Assembly: GCA_038241255.1 (NCBI GenBank)
Contig: JBBRFW010000050.1
Coordinates: 1-25,531 of the forward strand
Source: Schlegelella_A sp038241255
Lineage (GTDB): Bacteria > Pseudomonadota > Gammaproteobacteria > Burkholderiales > Burkholderiaceae_C
Length of the DNA stretch: 25,531 nucleotides
Direction of reading: 5' to 3'
Shown: positions 1-9,883 of the stretch, piece after piece
Layout of the letters: every line of letters starts with the position of its first letter
Numbering within the stretch: position 1 is the first letter of the stretch
The notes under the pieces: model-generated
Seen by the model: the letters and a program-made list of their open reading frames with translations, nothing else
Databases searched by the model: none
Told to the model about the DNA's origin: nothing
Made by a program: the position numbers and the translations under genes

Positions 1-2556
<2,556 letters not shown>

Positions 2557-2590
2557 CGTGGTCCTCTTGGGGATGATGGGGGCGCGCGGC

Positions 2591-2998
2591 TCAGCGCAGC
2601 CGCGGCTCGATGACCTTCAGGCCCTTGAAGTAGTCGCGGAAGAAGCCCGCGTCGCGGGTGACGAGCGCGTCGCATTGCAGGAGCGCATGCGCGCCGATCA
2701 GGAAGTCGGCGACGACGCGCTCACGCCGGCCGCCGCGATCGCGGAAGCGCCGTTGCATGTGGCCGGCCCGGACGGCGGCCTGCTCGCTCGTCGGCAGGTA
2801 GCGGATGCCGAGCGACGACAGCCCCTCCATGGTCGACTCCGAGCCGGCGAGGAGAGTGTGGATCTCGGCCACCACGGCGTCGCAGACGACGACGTCGCTG
2901 GCCGCCAGCGCCTCGCCCAGGCTCGCCAGCGAGACGTCGGCGAAACGGGGGTCGCCGGCCAGGACGTCGACGAGGACGGACGAATCGACGGCGATCAT
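2591..2998 (-). CDS. vapC: PIN-domain ribonuclease toxin, VapC type
   Basis: Predicted Mg2+-dependent ribonuclease toxin of 135 residues, the usual length for a VapC. The PIN-domain acidic residues are in place: Asp5 in MIAVDSSVLVD, Glu45 in AVVAEIHTLL, Asp98 in VVADFLIGAHA and Asp116 in VTRDAGFF. VapC toxins cleave specific tRNAs or rRNA and are silenced by the cognate antitoxin; the target here cannot be read from sequence. Its ATG overlaps the antitoxin stop (ATGA, 4 bp), so the two are translationally coupled. All the key residues are intact, so I infer an active toxin. The name follows from the family and the pairing, not from a close match to a characterised system. Confidence 0.9.
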   Translation of the reverse strand: MIAVDSSVLVDVLAGDPRFADVSLASLGEALAASDVVVCDAVVAEIHTLLAGSESTMEGLSSLGIRYLPTSEQAAVRAGHMQRRFRDRGGRRERVVADFLIGAHALLQCDALVTRDAGFFRDYFKGLKVIEPRLR

Positions 2999-3279
2999 TT
3001 CTTCGCTGGCCGGGACCTCTTCGCGGGTTCGGGAGGCAGGTACGGATCGCCGGGCGCACGGCCGCGGATCGCGCGCATCGCCTCGTCGGTCGTCTTGTGG
3101 CCCTCGGCGAGCTTGAAGCGGCCGCGCAGGCGCGACAGCGCGTCGTCGACGTTCTTGCGAAGGATGATCCGGCCCCCGTCGAGCTCGACCTTCAACTGCG
3201 TGCCCTTGGTCAGGCCCAGCGCGTCGCGAACGGCCTTGGGCAAGGTGATCTGACCTCGCTCCGCCACGGTTGCTTCCAT
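2995..3279 (-). CDS. vapB: AbrB/SpoVT-fold antitoxin, VapB type
   Basis: Antitoxin partner of the PIN toxin, 94 residues from the chosen start. Residues 1-45 form a swapped-hairpin AbrB/MazE-type DNA-binding domain (MEATVAERGQITLPKAVRDA, then LGLTKGTQL). The rest is a basic, proline-containing tail that probably wraps the toxin. I chose the ATG at 3279 over an in-frame upstream start at 3312 for two reasons. AAGGAG sits at ideal spacing before 3279, and the upstream stretch would overlap the likely -10 box. The family normally represses its own promoter, and an inverted repeat overlaps that -10. The stop overlaps the toxin start by 4 bp. Confidence 0.9.
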   Translation of the reverse strand: MEATVAERGQITLPKAVRDALGLTKGTQLKVELDGGRIILRKNVDDALSRLRGRFKLAEGHKTTDEAMRAIRGRAPGDPYLPPEPAKRSRPAKK

Positions 3280-3293
3280 CGCTTCTCCTTGCT

Positions 3294-3332
3294 GTATGCG
3301 TGAATCATACATACTTAAATGCGCATATTCAA
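3294..3332 (-). promoter_or_regulatory. Promoter and probable operator of the vapBC pair
   Basis: Read on the minus strand, TTGAAT (3332-3327) is followed after 17 nt by TATGAT (3309-3304), a good sigma-70 type promoter. An inverted repeat GTATG-N7-CATAC (3294-3310) overlaps the -10 box and the likely start of transcription. That is where an AbrB-type antitoxin would be expected to bind for autorepression. The promoter lies between the serC stop and the antitoxin RBS, so the pair has its own transcription unit. Promoter boxes are seen directly; operator function is inferred. Confidence 0.65.
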
Positions 3333-3351
3333 GGGGTGGCAGCCGCCGCGC

Positions 3352-4434
3352 TCAGGCAGCCCGCTTCTCGAACTCCTCTATGTAGCGCACCAGGGCCTGA
3401 ACGCCCTCGAGCGGCATGGCGTTGTAGATCGAGGCGCGCATGCCGCCGACGGCGCGGTGGCCTTTCAGGTTGAGCAGGCCGGCCTCGCGCGCCCCGGCCA
3501 GGAACGCCGCGTCGAGCGCCGGGTCGGGCAGGTGGAAGCAGACGTTCATCAACGAGCGGTCGGCCGGGACGATTCGCTTGCGGTAAAAGTCGCTCCGATC
3601 GAGGCAGCCGTAGAGGAGCGCTGCCTTGGCCGCGTTGCGCCCGGCCATCGCCGTCAGCCCGCCCCGCTCGCGAATCCACTCGAACACCAGGCCGGCGAGA
3701 TAGATCGCGAACGTCGGCGGCGTGTTGATCATCGAGTCGTTGGCGGCCTGAATTGCGTAGTTGAACGCGCTCGGTGTCGTCGCCAGGGCGCCGCCGAGCA
3801 GGTCGTCGCGGACGATCACCAATGTCAGCCCGGCCGGGCCGATGTTCTTCTGCGCGCCCGCATAAATCAGGCCGAAGCGCGAGACGTCGATCGGCCGCGA
3901 CAGGATGTCGGACGACATGTCGGCGACCAGCGGCACGGCGCCGGTGTCGGGCGTCCAGTGGTACTCGAGGCCGATGATGGTCTCGTTCGAGCAGATGTGG
4001 ACGTAGGCCGCTTCTCGGTCGAGGTGCCACTCGATCTGCGGCGGAATCGCGGTGAAGTCGTTGCCTTCGGCGCTGGCGGCGACGTTGACGGTGCAGAAGT
4101 GCTCGGCCTCGGCGATCGATCGCCTGGCCCAGTCGCCGGTGTCGACGTAGTCGGCGCGCGTCCTGCCGCGCAGCAGGTTCATCGGCACGATCGCGTTCTG
4201 GCCGATCGCGCCGCCCTGCAGGAAGAGCAGCTTGTATTCGGCCGGAATCGCGAGCAGCTCACGCAGCGACGATTGCGCCGCGGCGTAGACCGACATGAAC
4301 TCCTTGCCGCGGTGGCTCATCTCCATCACCGACATGCCGGTGCCGTGCCAGTCGAGCATTTCCGCTGCGGCCTGGCGCAGGACAGGCTCGGGCAGGACCG
4401 CCGGGCCGGGGCTGAAGTTGAACGGGCGCGTCAT
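3352..4434 (-). CDS. serC: Phosphoserine aminotransferase SerC
   Basis: PLP enzyme that transaminates 3-phosphohydroxypyruvate with glutamate to give O-phosphoserine, the second step of serine synthesis. It also acts on the equivalent intermediate of pyridoxal phosphate synthesis in many proteobacteria. The protein has 360 residues, the normal family length. It begins with the characteristic MTRPFNFSPGPAVLPEPVL. MSVMEMSHRGKEF (about residues 34-46) is the conserved substrate-side motif, and Lys196 in YAGAQKNIGPAG is the PLP Schiff-base lysine. The HRAVGGMRASIYNA block lies near the C-terminus. It is not next to other serine genes here. It stands alone between an exported protein of unknown function and the vapBC pair. 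Confidence 0.97.
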   Translation of the reverse strand: MTRPFNFSPGPAVLPEPVLRQAAAEMLDWHGTGMSVMEMSHRGKEFMSVYAAAQSSLRELLAIPAEYKLLFLQGGAIGQNAIVPMNLLRGRTRADYVDTGDWARRSIAEAEHFCTVNVAASAEGNDFTAIPPQIEWHLDREAAYVHICSNETIIGLEYHWTPDTGAVPLVADMSSDILSRPIDVSRFGLIYAGAQKNIGPAGLTLVIVRDDLLGGALATTPSAFNYAIQAANDSMINTPPTFAIYLAGLVFEWIRERGGLTAMAGRNAAKAALLYGCLDRSDFYRKRIVPADRSLMNVCFHLPDPALDAAFLAGAREAGLLNLKGHRAVGGMRASIYNAMPLEGVQALVRYIEEFEKRAA

Positions 4435-4482
4435 GGGCGAGATTATCGAGCCCGCGTCGTTGCCCGGTGTCGCCGCAAACGA

Positions 4483-4506
4483 CGACGCGCCCCGCAGGGC
4501 GCGTCG
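4483..4506 (-). terminator. Strong hairpin after the exported-protein gene
   Basis: A perfect 10 bp inverted repeat, CGACGCGCCC, with a 4 nt loop, lies 25 bp beyond the stop of the upstream minus-strand gene and before the serC start. A second, smaller stem, CGAGCC-N5-GGCTCG (4511-4527), sits between it and the stop codon. Only a short T run follows the larger stem on the minus strand. It may therefore act as an imperfect intrinsic terminator or as a 3'-end stabiliser. Confidence 0.5.
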
Positions 4507-4530
4507 GCCGCGAGCCTTCGCGGCTCGAGA

Positions 4531-5094
4531 CTACTTCGGCAAGGTGGTGGTGACGGCGGTGCCGGCTTCGCTGATCGACTTTGCTGGCGCGGCGTCGGCG
4601 GCGGCCTTGGCGGCCTTTGCCTCGGCGATCAGCTCGCGCTGCTTCGGGCTGACGCAGTCGTCGACGATGCGATGCGCCGACTTGACGTTGAGCAGCATCG
4701 ACTTGCTCGCGATCTGCACCATCAGCGTCTCGCCGCGGACGTCCTCCAGGCGGATCGCCCCGGTCGAGGAAAGCACCGGCTTCATCAGCCAGGCGCTCTT
4801 GCCCGACTTGACATCGACGTAGGCCGAGTGCTTGGTGCTCTGCGCGATGTCGACGGTCTGCTGGAACTCGCAGTCGTAGACGCCGTAGTAGACGAGTTCG
4901 GCCGCCTTGATCTGTTCCGGCGGCGCGTCCGGGACCGTGAACGCGACCGGCGCCGGCGCCGCCTTGGCCTTGGCCTTGGCGGCGGGCTTGGCAGCCTTCG
5001 CGGGCGGGTCGGCCGCGAACGCCGATGCGGCGGTGAACGAGCAGGCGATCAGCGCGGCGACGGCGGGCGCGCAGCGGAGGAAGCGAATCGGCAT
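4531..5094 (-). CDS. Exported protein of unknown function
   Basis: A 187-residue protein that I cannot assign to a named family. Residues 1-27 form a clear signal peptide, with a basic start, a hydrophobic Ala-rich core and a likely cut near AFA/ADP. An Ala/Lys/Pro-rich linker follows (about 28-55). The compact domain (about 56-160) contains LVYYGVYDCEFQQTVDI and two cysteines, Cys75 and Cys147, that could form a disulfide in the periplasm. The tail is Ala-rich and helical. I placed the start at the ATG at 5094 because GAAAGG lies just upstream; a TTG at 5115 is in frame but lacks support. The similarity of the core to hypothetical proteins of Burkholderiales is from memory and unverified. 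It sits alone between mdh and serC. Confidence 0.8.
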   Translation of the reverse strand: MPIRFLRCAPAVAALIACSFTAASAFAADPPAKAAKPAAKAKAKAAPAPVAFTVPDAPPEQIKAAELVYYGVYDCEFQQTVDIAQSTKHSAYVDVKSGKSAWLMKPVLSSTGAIRLEDVRGETLMVQIASKSMLLNVKSAHRIVDDCVSPKQRELIAEAKAAKAAADAAPAKSISEAGTAVTTTLPK

Positions 5095-5165
5095 GGGTAA
5101 CCTTTCAGGCGGCAACGATCGGCGCTGATTGTGCTGCGGCCTCCCGGGCGCGGCGCCGGGTTTAC

Positions 5166-5219
5166 CGGCCGTTACGGCCCGGCCGGGAACTGCGTCACGC
5201 CGCAGGCGGCAAGCCGGCC
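5166..5219 (-). terminator. GC-rich inverted repeats downstream of mdh
   Basis: The gap after the mdh stop holds nested inverted repeats: GGCCG-TTA-CGGCC (5167-5179) and the pair GGCCGG (5181-5186) / CCGGCC (5214-5219). They are placed where an mdh transcript would end. No T tract follows, so I treat termination as an inference. Confidence 0.35.
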
Positions 5220-5233
5220 CTGGGGTCGCGACC

Positions 5234-6220
5234 TCAGACGAGGTCCTTGACCCCGTCCTGCTCCTCCTGAAGCTCCTTCAACGTCACGTTGATGCGCTCC
5301 TGACTGAAGGCGTCGATCGCCAGGCCGTCGACGACCTGGTATTGGCCGTTCGCCGTGGTCACGGGATAGCCGAAGATCGTGTCCTTGGGGATGCCGTACT
5401 GGCCGTCCGACGGGAGGCCCATCGTCACCCACTTGCCGTTCGTGCCGAGCACCCAGTCGCGCACGTGATCGATCGCGGCGTTGGCGGCCGAGGCAGCCGA
5501 CGACAGGCCGCGCGCCTCGATGATCGCGGCGCCGCGCTTGCCGACCGTGGGCAGGAAGACGTCGCGATTCCAGGCGTCGTCACCGATCGCCTCCTTGACC
5601 GACTTGCCGTCGATCGTCGCGAAGCGGTAGTCGGCATACATCGTCGGCGAATGGTTGCCCCAGACGGCGAGCTTCTCGAGCGACGCCACGGGCTTGCCGG
5701 TCTTCGCTGCCAGCTGGCTCGCAGCGCGGTTGTGGTCGAGGCGAAGCATCGCCGTGAAATTCTTGCGCGGCAAGTCGGGCGCGCTCTTCATCGCGATCCA
5801 GGCGTTGGTGTGGGCGGGGTTGCCGACGACGAGGACCTTGACCTTGCGCGAGGCGACCGCGTTGAGCGCCTTGCCCTGGGCGGTGAAGATCTGCGCGTTG
5901 GCCGACAGCAGGTCTTTGCGCTCCATTCCCGGGCCGCGCGGCCGTGCGCCGACGAGAAGGGCGAAGTCGGCGTCCTTGAACGCGGTCATCGGGTCGCCGT
6001 GCGCGCTCATGCCTGCGAGCAGCGGGAAGGCGCAGTCGTCGATCTCCATCATCACGCCCTTGAGCGCCTTTTGCGCTTTCTCGTCCGGGATCTCGAGCAG
6101 CTGCAGGATGACCGGCTGATCCTTGCCGAGCATCTCGCCCGAGGCGATGCGAAAGAGCAGGGCATAGCCGATCTGGCCGGCGGCGCCGGTGACCGCGACG
6201 CGGACGGGAGGCTTCATCAT
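5234..6220 (-). CDS. mdh: Malate dehydrogenase
   Basis: NAD-dependent oxidation of malate to oxaloacetate in the TCA cycle. The 328-residue protein belongs to the cytosolic-type MDH group common in betaproteobacteria. The nucleotide-binding glycine motif is VAVTGAAGQIGY (8-19). Substrate-binding arginines are in the mobile-loop region GARPRGPGMERKDLL. Asp162 and Arg165 are in LRLDHNR, and the catalytic His190 is in WGNHSPTMY. GGAGA precedes the start; two tandem ATGs (6220 and 6217) are equally possible. One oddity is that the usually conserved NPANTN loop reads NPAHTN, with His137 from codon CAC where I would expect Asn. It diverges from the sdh operon across a 215 bp gap. Confidence 0.97.
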   Translation of the reverse strand: MMKPPVRVAVTGAAGQIGYALLFRIASGEMLGKDQPVILQLLEIPDEKAQKALKGVMMEIDDCAFPLLAGMSAHGDPMTAFKDADFALLVGARPRGPGMERKDLLSANAQIFTAQGKALNAVASRKVKVLVVGNPAHTNAWIAMKSAPDLPRKNFTAMLRLDHNRAASQLAAKTGKPVASLEKLAVWGNHSPTMYADYRFATIDGKSVKEAIGDDAWNRDVFLPTVGKRGAAIIEARGLSSAASAANAAIDHVRDWVLGTNGKWVTMGLPSDGQYGIPKDTIFGYPVTTANGQYQVVDGLAIDAFSQERINVTLKELQEEQDGVKDLV

Positions 6221-6435
6221 GGATTCTCCAGGGAATGGGCGGAGGCTGTCGGCGCTCGGCGCGGCTGCGAGCGGCGCGCGTGGCCGCCGGCGCGAGAGCT
6301 GAAGTTTAGGTCAGCGGCGTTTCCGGCCCGCAGCCACCGAGGCGCCAGGCGGGGCATGCGTCATGCCGCGGTAAAGTCTGCTGCGTTGCAATAAAATTCA
6401 TCGGCTGCACGGCGCACGCCCCAACCAAGGTCGAC
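6221..6435. promoter_or_regulatory. Divergent mdh / sdhC control region
   Basis: This 215 bp gap separates divergent mdh and sdhC and must hold both promoters. The one AT-rich patch, at 6386-6400, contains TAAAAT (6392-6397), a plausible -10 for sdhC, but I see no convincing -35 at the right distance. For mdh only a weak TAAACT (6308-6303, minus strand) stands out. No regulator gene is present here, although many relatives carry a gntR-type gene near this junction (from general knowledge). Confidence 0.35.
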
Positions 6436-6873
6436 ATGGTCAGCTCCCTCAAAGAACAACCTCTGAAGCGGAAGCCGGTCTATCGCAACATCCACATCAC
6501 CCAGCTCATGTCGTACCGGCTGCCGCCGGCCGGCTGGGTGTCGATCCTGCATCGGATCAGCGGCGCGACGATGTTCCTGCTGCTGCCGTTCGTGATCTGG
6601 ATGTTCGATGCCAGCGTGACCTCCGAGGCTTCATACGAGCAGTTCGCCTCCCTCTTCTCGGCCGGGGCGATGGGCCTGCCCGGCGGCTTCTGGAAGCTCG
6701 TCGTCTTCGCGCTGATCTGGGCCTACCTGCTGCACTTCATGGCCGGCCTGCGCCATGTCTGGATGGACGCGACCCACACCTACGGGCTGCGCTTCGGCCA
6801 CGTCTCCGCGCTCGTCGCGATCGTCCTCAGCTCCGTCGTCGCGCTCGCGCTCGGCGCGAAGCTCTTCTTCTGA
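6436..6873 (+). CDS. sdhC: Succinate dehydrogenase cytochrome b556 subunit SdhC
   Basis: Membrane anchor of complex II, which passes electrons from succinate to ubiquinone. The 145-residue protein has three hydrophobic helices (about 42-57, 86-105 and 121-143). PPAGWVSILHRISG (30-43) carries Ser36 and Arg40, which match the quinone-site Ser27 and Arg31 of E. coli SdhC. His100 in HFMAGLRHVWMD corresponds to the haem b ligand His84. The ATG at 6436 follows an AAGG five bases upstream. It is the first gene of the sdhCDAB-sdhE-gltA operon, and sdhD begins 7 bp after its stop. Confidence 0.96.
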   Translation: MVSSLKEQPLKRKPVYRNIHITQLMSYRLPPAGWVSILHRISGATMFLLLPFVIWMFDASVTSEASYEQFASLFSAGAMGLPGGFWKLVVFALIWAYLLHFMAGLRHVWMDATHTYGLRFGHVSALVAIVLSSVVALALGAKLFF

Positions 6874-6880
6874 GCGCGCG

Positions 6881-7243
6881 ATGAGCATCTCCTTCGGATC
6901 CCGCCGCCTCGTCGTCGGCGCGCACTACGGCATGCGCGACTGGCTCGCGCAACGCATCACGTCGCTGCTGATGGCGGTCTTTACCGTCGCGGTCGTCGTT
7001 CAGGTGCTGCTGCCGGGGCCTTTCGACTACTACCGCTGGGCGGCGATTTTCAGCCAGCAGTGGATGAAAGTCCTGACCTTCGTCACGATCGTCGCGCTGC
7101 TCTATCACGTGTGGGTCGGCATGCGCGACATCTGGATGGACTACGTCAAGCCGGTCTCGATCCGGCTCACGCTGGACATCGTCACGATCGTCTGGCTCGT
7201 CGGCTGCGCCGGCTGGGCGCTTCAAGTGCTCTGGAGACTTTGA
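6881..7243 (+). CDS. sdhD: Succinate dehydrogenase membrane anchor SdhD
   Basis: Second membrane anchor of complex II, 120 residues with three hydrophobic segments (about 26-44, 63-80 and 97-117). His76 in LLYHVWVGMRD matches the second haem b ligand (His71 in E. coli). The adjacent Asp87-Tyr88 in WMDYVKP match the quinone-site Asp82-Tyr83. I took the ATG at 6881, which gives the normal family length; the frame runs further upstream inside sdhC, but that stretch has no family features. The TGA stop shares a base with the sdhA start (TGATG), so translation is coupled. Confidence 0.96.
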   Translation: MSISFGSRRLVVGAHYGMRDWLAQRITSLLMAVFTVAVVVQVLLPGPFDYYRWAAIFSQQWMKVLTFVTIVALLYHVWVGMRDIWMDYVKPVSIRLTLDIVTIVWLVGCAGWALQVLWRL

Positions 7244-9060
7244 TGGACGCGCCGGCGGTGCATACCCCTTCGGTGCCGACGCGCCGCTTCGACGTCGTCA
7301 TCGTCGGCGCCGGCGGCTCCGGCATGCGCGCTTCGCTGCAGCTATCGCTCGCGGGGCTCAACGTCGCGGTGCTCACGAAGGTCTTCCCGACCCGCTCGCA
7401 CACGGTCGCGGCGCAGGGCGGTATCGGCGCTTCGCTCGGCAACATGAGCGAGGACAACTGGCACTACCACTTCTACGACACCGTTAAGGGCTCCGACTGG
7501 CTCGGCGACCAGGACGCGATCGAGTTCATGTGCCGCGAGGCGCCGAACGTCGTTTACGAGCTCGAGCACTTCGGCATGCCGTTCGACCGCAATGCCGACG
7601 GCACCATCTACCAGCGCCCGTTCGGCGGCCACACCGCGAACTACGGCGAGAAGCCCGTGCAGCGCGCCTGCGCCGCCGCGGACCGGACCGGCCACGCGAT
7701 GCTGCACACGCTCTACCAGCAGAACGTCAAGGCGCGCACGAACTTCTTCGTCGAGTGGATGGCGCTCGATCTGGTGCGCGACGCCGAGGGCGCCGTCGTC
7801 GGCGTCACCGCGCTCGAGATGGAGACCGGCCAGCTGCACGTGCTGCAGGCCAAGGCGGTGATGCTCGCCACCGGCGGGGCAGGGCGCATCTTCGCCGCGT
7901 CGACCAACGCCTTCATCAACACCGGCGACGGCCTCGGCATGGCGGCGCGCGCCGGCCTGCCGCTCGAGGACATGGAGTTCTGGCAGTTCCATCCGACCGG
8001 CGTCTACGGCGCCGGGGTGCTGCTCACCGAAGGCTGTCGCGGCGAGGGCGCGGTCCTGCGCAACGGCGACGGCGAGCGATTCATGGAGCGCTACGCGCCG
8101 ACGCTGAAGGACCTGGCGCCGCGCGACTTCGTCTCGCGCTGCATGGATCAAGAAATCAAGGAAGGGCGAGGCTGCGGCCCCGACAAGGAATACATCGTCC
8201 TCGACATGACCCACCTCGGCGCCGACACGATCAAGAAGCGCCTGCCGAGCGTGCTCGAGATCGGTCACAACTTCGCTAACGTCGACATCACGAGGGAGCC
8301 GATCCCGGTCGTGCCGACGATTCATTACCAAATGGGCGGCGTGCCGACCAACGTGCATGGCCAGGTCGTCGCGCCGAAGGACGGCAATCCGAACGCGGTC
8401 GTGGCGGGGCTCTACGCCGTCGGCGAATGCTCGTGCGTAAGCGTGCACGGCGCCAATCGGCTCGGCACTAATTCGCTCCTCGACCTGCTCGTCTTCGGAC
8501 GGGCCGCCGGCAATCACATCGTCGAGAGCCGGCTTGCGGCGCAGGGGCATCGAGCGTTGCCGGCGAAGGCGTCCGACCTCACCGCCGCACGCCTGGCTCG
8601 GCTCGATGCGAGCGCCGGCGGCGAATACTCGCAGACGATCGCCAACGACTTGCGCAAGACCATGCAGCAGCACGCGGGCGTCTTTCGGACGCAGGCATCG
8701 ATGGACGAGGGCGTCGGTAAGGTGCAGGCGATCGCCGAGCGCGCCTGGTCCATGCACCTGGCCGACAAGTCGAGGATCTTCAACACCGCGCGTGTCGAGG
8801 CGCTCGAGGTCGACAACCTGATGGAGTCGGCGCTGGCGACCATGGTCTCGGCGGCGGCGCGGCGCGAATGCCGCGGCGCGCACACCGTCTCCGAATACGA
8901 GCGGCCGATTGACGATCCGGTCGCGCCGAACGGTCGCAACGACACCGAGTGGATGAAGCACACGCTCTGGTTCAGCGAGGGCAACCGGCTGGCCTACAAA
9001 CCCGTCAACCTCCAACCGCAAACGGTCGAGTCGATTCCGCCCAAAGTGCGGACGTTCTAG
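7243..9060 (+). CDS. sdhA: Succinate dehydrogenase flavoprotein subunit SdhA
   Basis: Catalytic subunit that oxidises succinate to fumarate with covalently bound FAD, on the cytoplasmic face of complex II. It has 605 residues, close to the usual length. The FAD dinucleotide motif is VVIVGAGGSGMRA (18-30), and His53 in TRSHTVAAQGG is the covalent FAD attachment site. The active site shows His250 in FHPTG, the TEGCRGEG block (262-269), and Arg294 in APRDFVSR, which matches the proton-shuttle arginine. HGANRLGTNSLLDL lies in the capping/FAD C-terminal part. The start at 7243 overlaps the sdhD stop by one base. The frame is open further upstream, but that part overlaps sdhD and is not SdhA-like. 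Confidence 0.98.
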   Translation: MDAPAVHTPSVPTRRFDVVIVGAGGSGMRASLQLSLAGLNVAVLTKVFPTRSHTVAAQGGIGASLGNMSEDNWHYHFYDTVKGSDWLGDQDAIEFMCREAPNVVYELEHFGMPFDRNADGTIYQRPFGGHTANYGEKPVQRACAAADRTGHAMLHTLYQQNVKARTNFFVEWMALDLVRDAEGAVVGVTALEMETGQLHVLQAKAVMLATGGAGRIFAASTNAFINTGDGLGMAARAGLPLEDMEFWQFHPTGVYGAGVLLTEGCRGEGAVLRNGDGERFMERYAPTLKDLAPRDFVSRCMDQEIKEGRGCGPDKEYIVLDMTHLGADTIKKRLPSVLEIGHNFANVDITREPIPVVPTIHYQMGGVPTNVHGQVVAPKDGNPNAVVAGLYAVGECSCVSVHGANRLGTNSLLDLLVFGRAAGNHIVESRLAAQGHRALPAKASDLTAARLARLDASAGGEYSQTIANDLRKTMQQHAGVFRTQASMDEGVGKVQAIAERAWSMHLADKSRIFNTARVEALEVDNLMESALATMVSAAARRECRGAHTVSEYERPIDDPVAPNGRNDTEWMKHTLWFSEGNRLAYKPVNLQPQTVESIPPKVRTF

Positions 9061-9067
9061 CCCAGCC

Positions 9068-9883
9068 ATGAAAAAAGAATCCCATACCCGTGCTGCCGAC
9101 GCCTCGGACGATGGCGGCGTCGCCACCGCCGTCACCACAGCACCGGACGCGCAGAATCCGCGGTCGACGGGCGTTGCAGCACGGCAGCGCACCTTCCACA
9201 TCTATCGCTACGACCCCGACAGCGGTGCCGCGCCGGTCATGCAGACGATGCAGGTCGAACTCGACAGCAGCGACCGCATGCTGCTCGACGCCCTCATGAA
9301 ACTGAAGGCGCTCGATCCGAGCCTGACCTTCCGACGCTCCTGCCGCGAGGGCGTGTGCGGCTCGGACGGGATGAACATCAACGGCAAGAACGGCCTCGCC
9401 TGCTTGACCAACATGCGCACGCTGAAGGACCCGGTCGTCCTGAAGCCGCTGCCCGGCCTGCCCGTCATCCGCGACCTCGTCGTCGACATGACGCAGTTCT
9501 TCAAGCAGTACCACTCGATCAAGCCGTATCTGATCAACGACGAGCGCCCGCCGGAGAAGGAGCGCCTGCAGTCGCCGGAGGAGCGAGACGAGCTCAACGG
9601 CGTCTACGAATGCATCCTGTGCGCGTGCTGCTCGACCGCCTGCCCGAGCTTCTGGTGGAACCCCGACAAGTTCGTCGGCCCGGCCGGGCTGCTCCAGGCT
9701 TACCGGTTCATCGCCGACAGCCGCGACGCCGCGACCAACGAGCGCCTCGATAACCTCGAAGATCCGTATCGCCTGTTCCGCTGCCACGTGATCATGAATT
9801 GCATTGACGTGTGCCCGAAGCAGCTCAATCCGACGCGCGCCATCGGCAAGATCAAGGAGCTGATGGTGAGGCGGGCGGTCTGA
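9068..9883 (+). CDS. sdhB: Succinate dehydrogenase iron-sulfur subunit SdhB
   Basis: Carries electrons from FAD to quinone through three clusters. [2Fe-2S] ligands are Cys92, Cys97, Asp100 and Cys112 in SCREGVCGSD...NGLAC. The [4Fe-4S] ligands Cys182, Cys185 and Cys188 are in CILCACC, with Cys249. The [3Fe-4S] ligands are Cys192, Cys239 and Cys245. All are present. At 271 residues it is about 30-35 longer than E. coli SdhB. The excess is an N-terminal, Ala/Asp/Thr-rich, low-complexity stretch (1 to about 38) before the family start RTFHIYRYDP. I see no downstream ATG or GTG that would give a standard N-terminus, so 9068 stands despite lacking an evident RBS; it lies 7 bp after the sdhA stop. 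sdhE overlaps its stop. Confidence 0.97.
   Translation: MKKESHTRAADASDDGGVATAVTTAPDAQNPRSTGVAARQRTFHIYRYDPDSGAAPVMQTMQVELDSSDRMLLDALMKLKALDPSLTFRRSCREGVCGSDGMNINGKNGLACLTNMRTLKDPVVLKPLPGLPVIRDLVVDMTQFFKQYHSIKPYLINDERPPEKERLQSPEERDELNGVYECILCACCSTACPSFWWNPDKFVGPAGLLQAYRFIADSRDAATNERLDNLEDPYRLFRCHVIMNCIDVCPKQLNPTRAIGKIKELMVRRAV

Noticed and set aside
3319..5100. A 593-codon open frame on the plus strand opposite serC and the exported protein
   Set aside because: Arg/Ala/Val/Asp-rich translation with no motif, antisense to two well-supported genes. Long antisense frames are expected in G+C-rich DNA.
7342..9201. A 619-codon minus-strand open frame opposite sdhA
   Set aside because: Antisense shadow of a fully conserved sdhA, with no family features.
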